64,000 bases of DNA from Malachius bipustulatus (taxonomy: Eukaryota; Arthropoda; Insecta; Coleoptera; Melyridae). This document shows positions 35,418-45,700 of the stretch, one piece after another (position 1 is the first letter of the stretch; each line of letters starts with the position of its first letter). The position numbers were made by a program, and so were the translations under genes. Where the stretch lies: positions 75,016,186-75,080,185 of the forward strand of contig OU342630.1 in NCBI GenBank assembly GCA_910589415.1. The letters run 5' to 3'. The notes beneath the pieces are model-generated. The model did no database searches. It saw only the letters and a list, made by a program, of their open reading frames with translations, and was not told the DNA's origin.

Positions 35418-37260
35418 TGTGTCATCTCAAATACTGACTGACTTTGATTTTATTTTGATCATGTAGAGAGACTAAATGACGATCACCCAGAAATATGTTT
35501 AATAATTAAATTGTAATACGGGATGATTTATAGCTTGAGTAATTAAGAGTCTTGCAGACAGTGTGTTAATCGAAGAGGTTATTGTTATATTTTTTGGGAC
35601 ATTGCGATAAAATTCATAACTACATACTGTTCTGTACATGCTCAGTTGTAATGTAAGTCATCCTGTGTATTATAGGGTTGTAAATCTGATGTTGAGTGTT
35701 GACAAGATTGTAGAATGTACAGTATATTTGAGTGTTATTGATTGAGTTAATGTTTCTGTTGCTTTTTCGTAACTTTTTTTTGTTTTTGTCACTGGACAAT
35801 AATAATTCTTAAGTTCGTTTATAATCCGTTATACTAATCTACATGATCTATCAAACATCACTTATGTTGGTTTTTGTGGAGTTTGATTATGGACGGAAAC
35901 TGTGATAGAACTGTGATTGAATTAACCGTCTATATCAATTTTTTTCACGTAATACATATTTAAATTTTATTTAAAGTTTGGGGTCTTATAAAAAGGTTGT
36001 AAATAAACAAATAATAAGCTGTTTATTAGGATGCTGTGATATTTAGAGAATATTTTAAAAGACTAGTTGCAAAAATACATTTTATTAGTAACTTCTTCCT
36101 AATAATTTATTTGGACTATTTTTAATAAAAACTTGATGAGTGATACACATTATATGAATATGAAAGAAGAATCTCCAATTATCTAATCTTTAAAGACAAG
36201 AAGTATATTTTTTTTATTTAAAGAAAATTTAACTGGATACAAAAATATGTTATAAAATGTTGATAAAGTAGTTTTAGTCGTAGAAATCACTACATTTTCT
36301 GACAAATAATTGAGAATATTCGTATCTATTTTTGATTGAAAAATATTGTAAAAAAAAATTATAACGAACTATTATGCTTAATAAAATGCAAGCTGTAGAT
36401 ATTAAAATTAATAGCATAATAGTTAATTTTTAGAAGCCAAGTTGTTGAAACTTTTTAGGTTAAATTACACAAGTTCATGAAAATTGAAAAGGTAACTGTC
36501 AACCAATAGAGACAGCTGAAGTAAGCTTAATATTTTTGAATATAAAACATCCGGAAGGGAAACCTCCATTTTGAAACACCTATACTTTCTGTATGGGCAT
36601 TGACCCTGTGGGACATTTTTAAACCATATGTTATGAAATGAAAATTTATGATTGTAGGCTTAGGATATAGAATGTTCCTTAAAATGTTGTCAAAAACGCA
36701 AAACGATTAGAAGTCGAGCATTACCACCCCAAATATGTCTCCGAATCAAGCTAACTAATAATTCATCCTCTTCTGGTAGATCTACGAAGTAGTTTCTGTC
36801 ATTGTTCATGATATTCTGTAAGTGGAACAATGTTTAATATCGTACTTAATCCTTCCACCACTTGCTTTATAATGCAATCCATCAGGAGCTTTAAAAATTT
36901 ACAGACTACGCTCAAAAACTTGTCAGTCGATAAATAATACGTATGTACTTACAGTATTCTAGTATTCAGCAGTTAAGAATGCAATGATGTTAAAAATATT
37001 TATAGGTACAAATGTTATGTTTTAATAATCTGTTGTTTTTTTGTTGTTTACGTATTAATGTGATTTTTGTTTAGTTTATAGTCTTTAATTAAGAATTTTT
37101 AATTTTATTTTGTTTACCAATTATTATATCATTGAATTCCTGAATGATTCAAAGCCTCATTTGTAACCATCGCCTGATTTACATCATTTGAACAGACTAC
37201 AGGAAATTATATTCTTAGTTATATGCACGTCAATAAATATTTTCTCACATATTGTCTCTT
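35418..37260 (+). other. RNF144 3' UTR / 3' flank with candidate poly(A) signals
   Basis: There is no coding sequence here. AATAAA hexamers occur at 36002-36007, 36380-36385 and 37232-37237. The last is followed by a T-rich, TG-containing stretch, as expected of a cleavage site. Which signal is used cannot be told from the sequence. A 12-bp perfect stem (36367-36378 with 36413-36424) lies within this tract. Confidence 0.4.
36367..36424 (+). other. Perfect 12-bp stem-loop in RNF144 3' flank
   Basis: AACTATTATGCT at 36367-36378 pairs fully with AGCATAATAGTT at 36413-36424 around a 34-nt loop. The loop contains an AATAAA hexamer (36380-36385), so folding could hide a candidate poly(A) signal. 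It could equally be an AT-rich coincidence. Confidence 0.3.
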
Positions 37261-38708
37261 TTTCTTGCTGTTGGTTGACATCAATAATAGTTATTACAAG
37301 GGAAGAAGTTGTCACAAGGGAAGAAACTGAGCGTTAGAAACCCAAAGCAATGAACATGTGGTAGACTGAAAATAGAATAAGAACAACACAGATTTTCCTA
37401 AACGTTAATTGGTCTTCAACTCTCCTGAAGCTATTAAAAAGTATATAGGTTGAAGTTGGTTACTTCATAGATGCCGGCTGTCGATTATCGTAATTGAATA
37501 GGTATTTGATTTATTATAGCTCTGTTAGAGAATTAATTGATGACATGCATGTTGTTCTTATTCTGTTGTCGTTCTACATAACTGTTTATAGCAAAAATAA
37601 ACTTCAATTTTATAAGTACAGTAGTAATGTTTTCTTGTTTTCCTAATCTATGTTTTGAGTTACTGTGCCTCGGGTTCCTATGTCTTAAAATTTTCAGTTC
37701 ACTGAATTATTGTTGCTTATCGTATAAGTTGAAAGTAAAATTTAAAATAATACTTTGGAGTTGACAAAAAGTTTATTAAATAGGGGTGGAGCGACCGGAA
37801 CTGCCGCCTGAAGCGAGCAGTAGTATAATGACAACCCCTTTCGCAATTGTTCAAAATTTAACCCAAGAGAATAAATCGAGAAATATTTATAAGGTCGGGG
37901 GAGGACCTGATGGGTTCCTAATTTATTTAAAAAATTGCCAGATTTTAGTAGATTTCATCAAATTTAGTAGGCTTTGAAATTTTTTAAATGTCTGATGGAT
38001 AGCTCGGGAAGACTTATGCAAACTTCAAAAAAATAATTCATTTATTTTTAATAATAAAAAAGATATGTCGATAATAATAAGAAACCCAATTTTTCAGGTT
38101 TTTCAGGATATAACAGCAAGGCTTGAAGTTTAATTTTTAACTGATCCTGTATCTTCTTACCGTTTCCGAGATCCCCATGTTAAATGAGGCATCCTGTATT
38201 TCTAAAATGCCTGACTTGACAATGACCTGACCGATTAGGCTAGGACGATCTCCTCTGAAAAATGTGAAAATTTAAAATAAATGTAGGAAACCAAAAGTTC
38301 AGTAGTTAAGTTCACTGCAAGGAGGATGTCATCAAATTATCAAACACTCGTTGGTAATACCAGGAGAGCTTAGATTTAGCCGGATATTTTTATGCAGCTG
38401 ATCTTGAATACTTACTTGCATTGGAAATTTAACGACAGCTGGAATTAAATTGCCTACATGCAAGCAATAAGTATGAGAAAACAACTGGATATAAAAATAT
38501 CCCGCTACATCTAAGGTCGAGTTGGTATTTGTTGAGACAATTCCATCCAATAATAAGGTACTAAACGTTATTTATCAGTTAACAATACCAAAAATACCAA
38601 ATATTATTGTTAAAACCACAAATTTTGTATTTTATGTTGATATTTCTAATAAAAATCAAATGGAAAATGGTAGGTAGCTATATCAGCACTTCTGGCATTT
38701 GTTTATAA
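37260..38708. other. Intergenic AT-rich stretch
   Basis: No gene is recognised. The frame 37786-37977 has no domain signature. A CATCCTGTAT phrase at about 38191 echoes the fold-back termini. Confidence 0.35.
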
Positions 38709-38790
38709 CAGGCGTCTGTGTCCAAGTGGATAAGCTCCTTGAGTGTAGTTCGAAGGTACCCTGGTTCAAACCCCTGTAGGGTAAGGAAAC
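38709..38790 (+). repeat. tRNA-derived SINE-like fragment
   Basis: GTGTCCAAGTGGATAAGCTC resembles a class II (Leu/Ser) tRNA A-box region. After a variable stretch comes a B-box, GGTTCAAACCCC. The start and acceptor stem do not pair convincingly, and AT-rich sequence follows, so a SINE or tRNA pseudogene is favoured over a functional tRNA. Confidence 0.45.
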
Positions 38791-39014
38791 ATTTTTCTTC
38801 CAAATAATAAAATTAAGAATAATTGTGACCTGTAACAGAGTGTCAAGGAATCGAGCCATTGCCATAGCAGCATTATGAACATGCAAGCAGTTTTATCGAT
38901 AAAGTTTTCTTCCTCGATGCAAAATATCCGATAGCAAACAGCGATATTTGAGAAATTAAATGGGTGTAATAAAGTATGAGTAGAATTGTCTTGATTATAG
39001 TCGATCAAGGAATA

Positions 39015-39629
39015 CAGGGTGTATTGTAACGTCCGCATAATATTAGCACCACGTGATTCTACATCAAAAACAGAACATAAAGTTTTAATACCGTTTAGCT
39101 CTTAGACCTCAAATAACGAAGTTATCGACCATTGTAGTTTAAATTTGAAGTTTTTTAATACTCAAAAATATTGCTTAATATTATTAAAAAATTCTTAGGT
39201 AAGAAGTAAAATAGCCAAATTATTCAAAATTTTAGATTTTTTTTTGGTACAAATGGTTTTAATTAACATTTCAAAACTAGGAATTATTTGATTTCCTGAG
39301 TTCCAATACTTCCAATCAATATTGCAACTGCGCGTTTTAATTGTTGAATAAAAAATTGAAAAAATAAAAAAGCTTAAAAAAAATTGCAACATTAACACGT
39401 CACAGCATGACATTTGTCTTGTTGCACCTTTTTTCGATTACATAGCAACGGCACTAATAAGTTATCTTAATTTTTATACCAGCGCCAGTGTTGCAAAATT
39501 TAAGAACGTTAAATTGTCCATATCTTAAAATCTGTGTACATCAAGAAAAAACTGTTGAGGACTTTTTGTTCTGTTTTTGATGTAGAATCGCGTGGTGCTA
39601 ATATTATGCGGACGTTACAATACACCCTG
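39015..39629. mobile_element. TA-flanked fold-back element, 615 bp
   Basis: It starts CAGGGTGTATTGTAACGTCC and ends GGACGTTACAATACACCCTG. The arms are about 70 bp (39015-39085, 39558-39629). TA at both edges (39013-39014, 39630-39631). The interior has no recognisable ORF. Confidence 0.85.
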
Positions 39630-39806
39630 TATAACAAAACGATCTAACTGTTTAATTTAATTTTCCTGCCGATCGATGAATTAAAATTAAAAAATTAAAT
39701 TTTGAAATAATAATTTATTAATCTTCTGTTCGTTAATCACTTGTTACGCCTATGTATCCGTTCGATGTTCGCTTCAACCATGAGAAGTAACAAAAAAGTC
39801 ACTATA

Positions 39807-41310
39807 CAGGGTGTTATGTAATTGAATGTCAATATTTAAGGGGGTGATTTTTGGGTCCATTTTAAGAAGAAAACTTCATAAGAACGTATGTCCTAAAAGT
39901 CTTAACTTTTGAGATTGTGGTAAAGTTTTATTAAAATAAATCATTTTTTCGTAATATCTGTAACACCGCTCTGGATATTTTAATGAAATTTCGTATACAG
40001 GTATTACGCATCAAGGGGCATTTTTTCATGTACAGGGTGATTCATTATAATGTCGCCCCCCTTTAACTGTGTTATTTCATGTGTCCCAAAAAAATTAAAA
40101 GTGGGGTTATGTAGGTGCTAAAAAATACTTTTTTATACGTGTAACAAAAATTTGAAAGTAGATCAGTATACAGGGAAAACCAAAAATTTAATTTTTTTTT
40201 CAATGGATCACCCTATATATGAATTTATTTTTCGATTCCTCGTAAAATTCTAAGCATAACTTATATAACATACCGTATACCTAAATTCAAAGGCTTCTGA
40301 AATATTCGCATTTGAAACATCATCAAATATTTTATAAAACACCTGTTGCAAATCAAGAAATCTAACAATAAAATGCTCTACTGGGCCTGCATTTTTTTCA
40401 ACACATTTTATAAGGGTTTATAAGGGTTGTTCGCATTTTCTCCAATGAATCTGTTATGAATTCTGGGTTATTTTAATTTAAATTATTAATTTCAATCCGT
40501 ATCAAATCTTTTAGATGATCGAGGTTTTCAATTTGGTAGTTATACACACGGTTTTTTAAATAGTTTCAAATGCGAATATTTCAGAAACTATTGAATTTAG
40601 GTATACGGTATGTTATATAAATTATGCTTAGAATTTTACGAGGAATCGAAAAATAAATTCATATATAGGGTGTTCCATTGAAAAAAAATTACATTTTTGG
40701 TTTTCCCTGTATACTGATCTATTTTCAAATTTTTGTTATACGTATAAAAAAGTCTTTTTTAGCACCTACATAACCCTACTTTTAATTTTTTTGAGACACA
40801 TGAAATAACAAAGTTAAAGGGGGGCGACATTATAATGAATCACCCTGTACATACCACGTTTCATTTTATTTCCATTAGTGACGATGGTGCACGATCGTGC
40901 AGAATTTTACCGGCATATTTTAGCAGACATTGATGGTACGCCATTGATTTCTGTTCAAATAATAGAAATCATTTTTGGAGTCCCCACTCATTTCCAAGCA
41001 AATTTGATTACTTATTTTTTTTCAGGCCGATGCACGGTTTTCACCTAAAAAAATAAAATCTGCTTCTCTACATGGTCACAAGATTGTCGGACAATAAAAA
41101 AACATAAAAATATGCAGAGGTAAAATTCTGCAAGATTTCACTAGTGGAGATGAAACGAAATGTGGTACATGAAAAAATGCCTCTTGATGAGTCTTGTTAC
41201 TGTTGTTGACTTGTCTATTAAATTTCATTAAAATATCCAGAGCGGTATTACAGATACATATTATGAAAATATTATTTATTTTAAAAAATTATAAGATAAA
41301 CAAAAGTTGA
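39807..41310. mobile_element. Outer degenerate fold-back, interrupted by the 40033-40847 element
   Basis: The left part (CAGGGTGTTATG ... CTCTGGATATTTTAATGAAATTTC, CATCAAGGGGCATTTTTTCATG) and, beyond the inner element, CCACGTTTCATTTTA are inverted at about 41135-41280 (TGAAACGAAATGTGG, CATGAAAAAATGCCTCTTGATG, GAAATTTAATA-type arm, ATATCCAGAGCGG). The right terminus is decayed, so its end is approximate. Confidence 0.65.
40033..40847. mobile_element. TA-flanked fold-back element, 815 bp
   Basis: The arms 40033-40320 and 40563-40847 are inverted. The left begins CAGGGTGATTCATTATAATG and the right ends CATTATAATGAATCACCCTG. TA is at 40031-40032 and 40848-40849. Its first bases (CAGGGTGATTCAT) equal those of the mariner-like element at 17973. 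No ORF. Confidence 0.88.
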
Positions 41311-42089
41311 CTATGAAAACTCTGGGATTTAGTTGGCCGTGAAAATTTTTAAAACGTTAAATGGATAGCCGTTGCCGACTTATGCAAGCCTACAAAGAAT
41401 TATTTATTTTATTTCGGACAATAAAAAATATATGAGCAATCTTCATGTGTAGTCTTCCAACCGCGTGACGTCAGAAGACCGGAACGCAGCCTGCGCAGTC
41501 ATAGGCCCGTATTCACAAAGCGTTTCAGTCCTGTAATATCTCGAAAATAATTAAATAAATGATGAGTTGAATAAATATTTTTACTCCTGACAACACATTA
41601 GTTTTTCATTCAGAGACTTCTCAAGTTCTCGACCGATCTACCTGAATAATATCTGCAGATTGGCAATTTTTTTTTTAATAACAAAAAAAAACAGTATAAT
41701 TTTAATACAAGATTATTGGAACGTATACTTCGTGTGGATTTCTTGTAGTTTTCATATGGTACCAGTGTCGTAAGTCGCAAGACGATTTATTGTGAGTGGA
41801 GTAATAGTAATACTATAATAATAAATTATTATGCATGCGTCACCAGGAGCCTGAGCTCAAATTAGAGTAATTTGCTTCTCGTGGCCTACACTCGCGTTAA
41901 TGAAATTCGATGTGTCGATTATCGATTCGATTAATTTACGTTTGATTTCGAATTTTTAAATTATTTCCAGTTATTTTTATTTTTTATACTAATTAGTAAT
42001 TACTAATTCAACTCTTCAATAACGTTTCACCTCACGGTACGTATGTTTTACACTCTGTACGTACCTGTCTGTTTCTGTTAGATAAAAGA
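41311..42089. other. Intergenic stretch upstream of Top2
   Basis: A half MITE terminus (GCCCGTATTCACAAAGCG) is at about 41506. No gene is recognised. Confidence 0.35.
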
Positions 42090-42241
42090 CTCGGCTCGGA
42101 TTAAGATTTCAGTTTTTCAGATTGTGCATTTTTTGTGGTTGTGTAACTTGTGTACGGTCCAATCCAGTGTCCGAGTGGTGTGGTTGGCGTTGGCGATAGC
42201 GGTTAGGAGTTAGGTTAGTAACGAATGACGATTGGTTTGGC

Positions 42242-42275
<34 letters not shown>

Positions 42276-42690
42276 TTGGCATCGGCGGTGGCGCAAGAAG
42301 TGACGACGATCGGACGATCGAACGAAACGAAAGGAAAAACGAACTACAACACTACAACTTACAACCGGGACCGGGCTAACGAACGGAACGGCTAGGGCTC
42401 GGGCAAGTGAAGTGACGGGGACGGACGGGGACGGCAACCAACGAACGAAGTACGAACTACGAACCAAAAACCAAACCAACGGCCAACGGCAACGGCTGTG
42501 TTTGTGTTTATGTGTTGGTGCAGCGGATAAAGCGGCGTCCCAATCTCTTGTTTTGAATATATGGAACAAATGATTATACGGGTGGATAATTCATTTTATT
42601 ATTAATGACTCTGAAGTTATCACGCGATGAATTCAGCAACAAGCTAGTTTCCTTATTTTAACAATTTTAAAGCATTTTAAACTCTTCCAG
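42090..42690 (+). promoter_or_regulatory. Candidate Top2 promoter / 5' UTR region
   Basis: This CpG-rich island stands out in the AT-rich flank. An arthropod initiator-like TCAGT is at 42109-42113, and an AAT microsatellite and direct A/C/G-rich repeats follow. The start-codon exon begins with an acceptor (42690), so a non-coding first exon should lie here or further upstream. No donor could be chosen with confidence. A TATCGATTCGAT stretch near 41920 resembles a DREF site; its function is speculative. Confidence 0.35.
42243..42275. repeat. AAT trinucleotide microsatellite
   Basis: About eleven AAT units in the putative Top2 5' region. On the minus strand it yields a poly-Tyr open frame that is an artefact. 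Confidence 0.9.
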
Positions 42691-42723
42691 CAGAACCGTT
42701 GCTGCAAAATGGCTGACATTAAG
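42691..42723 (+). CDS. Top2: Top2 start exon encoding MADIK
   Basis: The acceptor is CTCTTCCAG ending at 42690, with 18 nt of 5' UTR, ATG at 42709 (AAAATGG context) and donor GTAAGC at 42724. Only five codons precede a 3361-nt intron. Phase 0 joins directly to TCC ATG TTT at 46085. An alternative in-frame ATG at 46088 (Met7) would lose only six residues. Confidence 0.7.
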
Positions 42724-45700
42724 GTAAGCATCTCTTTGAATTTTATTTTTTATTATCATATAGATCAATTTATACCCTTATTTAACGTTTGTATCGAAGG
42801 CTTTATTCTTCATCTACCCGTTGCTTATCCCATTATTGATTTCTCGTTAAATGGAAGCGGTGAAGCGGAAGCCAATACCTTGAATTTCGATATTTTTATT
42901 ATTATTTGAGTCTGAGCCCGCCTTTTTTAAATTGGCAGGTACTCCTGTTATGGAGGCTAATTTTTTAAAAGGTTAAAATTGTTATTCATTTTTAATGCTT
43001 GAGTTTTGCCATCAGGTAAATCAAGATTCGAATTATTACTGTTATAATAATTCAAATTATTATTACTAATGATAATAAGCACTAAAAATAAGGAAAGCAA
43101 TTTTTGTTAGTTTAACAAATTAATTTTTTCATTACCTGCTTGGTACAAACTGACACTTTGGTCCTTCGACCACTGAGGAAACCTGTTACTGGTCGTGGGC
43201 GACCAATCTCGAGTCTCGAGCGATTAGTGACTGAATGATCGAGTATGTTTTTGCTGGATACTTAATTATCCTATGTTTTGCTGGATACTTAATTATCGTA
43301 CCTAAAAATGGAAGAATAAAGCATACTTACATTAATTTTGATGAGAGTAGTAAAGAAATTGGTATGAAGCTGAAAAAGTCAAAATTTATTCCTTGTAAGC
43401 AACAAAATGCCCAGGCCACACAGACCGATGCGTATACACTGATAGTTTTTAAAGACAGGACATAGGAGATGGGCTTGTGAATGTGAAGTGTTGCTATGGA
43501 AATTAACATAGTCCGTTCCCAGGCAGTCATTATTGCGCTTTGCAATAATACCAAAACACTCTTGATAATAATACGTTCAACTCTCCATTATTTACATTTA
43601 CATGTATTGTAGTAAAAAGGGGTTTAGTCTATTTACATTTACAGCATTGCTGTTTCTTTTGATTAACCTTTTTTTTTCAAAATACCTAATCAAAAATCTA
43701 GTAGCGTAAGATCAGATGATCTGACAGGGTAATGGACATGACCAAGAAGCCACCTAAACCATTTTTTGGTAAATATGTATATTAGCGGCATGGGTATAGG
43801 GCGAAATGGCTTATACTATTGGATAGCTTGTGTCTCTAGGAGTATCAAGGTACCATTGAATTTTTGCGCCGGCAAGTAATAGTCGAGATATAAGGCCTTA
43901 AAGTGTCATCCTTGCCCTAATATGTGTATTCGTACATATGATTGCGCTCGAACAGGAAGCGCTCGATCGTCGTGTGTCCGACGGAGGCGAGCTTCCTGTT
44001 CGAGCGCATAATGTTCGAATACACGCATAGGGCAAGGATGACACTTTAAGGCCTTATATCTCGACTATTACTTGCCGCCGCAAAAATTCAATGGTACCTT
44101 GATACTCCTAGAGACACAAGCTATCCACTAGTATAAGCCATTTCGCCCTATACCCATGCCGCTCATTTCAATAATCACCCATTTTTTTTTACGAAAATGC
44201 TCACGTAGCTATTATCTTACTAAAGCTGTAGTTTGCTCATGTGCAGGGCACCACCTTGCTGCCACACCACAGTCAGCCGTACTTCTGGTCCCAGAGTATT
44301 TAACTTGGAAGAATCACTGAAAACGAGTATAAGGCAACGGCGTAAACAAAGTAACTCAACCTGCGACTATTCGTAGTCTACGGTGAATTCTTATAAAAAA
44401 GCAGAAGAGATGATAGGTGGCTGTACATAAAATTTTGTATTTTGTATTTTTTTTTTACTTTTTTTCTTCAATAATGTAATTTTTATCAATAATTATGCTG
44501 GGAAAATTCTTACTACTTGTCATAACACCCTGTATATCATATATCTTATATTTTAGTGTGGTTTCTGATGTTTCCTAAGAAGCAGAACATTCTATAAACA
44601 AAATTTCCCCCTAAAGTGAATATTGAAAAAGTTAAAGTTGCGCTATTTAATATGACACCCTGTGAGTCCAACAGAAAACCTATAGGTAGTTTATTTTTCA
44701 CTTAGATGGACTTGTCAAACAGCTGTCAAGTTGGTCGCTTGTGCAATCTTTAAACGGTATTTTGACCTGTTTTCTTGACCTTGATAAAACATTTACGTTG
44801 TGACTAAAGTCACAGCAACACTCCCCGATTAGGTTATAGGCTATGACGTCACCTGCAAAACATATTTCCTTGTTGCACTGTTATAAAACGCAAATTAGAA
44901 AATTTTAACTCTATTAATTTGAAAATAGCCCTGTTTTAGTATAGGTAACTATAGGTAGTTTATTTTTCATTTAGATGGACTTGTCAAACAGCTGTCAAGT
45001 TGGTCGCTTGTGCAATCTTTAAACGGTATTTTGACCTGTTTTCTTGACCTTGATAAAACATTTACGTTGTGACTAAAGTCACAGCAACACTCCCCGATTA
45101 GGGTATAGGCTATGACGTCACCTGCAAAACAAATGACGTTTTGCGAAAACTAGGTCTGGTCCATGAGTCGGTACTCTAGTCACAGCGAAAACTGATAAAG
45201 TTGAAGTTGTCAAATTGACAAACTGAATTGTTAAATTCAAAATTATTTAAATGCTGAGGCAGGCAAATTTATTTCAAAAGAAAGGAAAGAATGATTAATC
45301 AAATGCTGTGAACAATATTAATTAAAAGATGTTTATACAAATCAACAAAAATGCTGTTTATTCAGGTTCCTTGATATAATTTTAATCGAATTAGTCGAAT
45401 ACTTACATCTTTACAATGCTCTGCCAAGGAGCCTCACCGACCTGAGTTCTGTTAGATTCAAGGCTGCAGTGAGATCATATTATCTGCTCTATCAATGTTT
45501 TTATACGTTGCAGGAGTTTTTACATGCTTGCATGCTTGTGAGGCCCGCTGTGACTCTTTGTGATGGTTTTTGATACGCGTTTGTTTGTGTATTTTGATTC
45601 TTGTATTTAAATTTTTCATATTATGTGTTTATTTTAATATGTCTTGACCTACTACAATAATTATTGTTCCTCAGAAAACGTAGTTAATAAATTATCTATC

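Noticed and set aside
42210..42569. 119-codon minus-strand ORF with a poly-Tyr run
   Set aside because: It is produced by the AAT microsatellite and simple direct repeats. No domain and no minus-strand gene structure.
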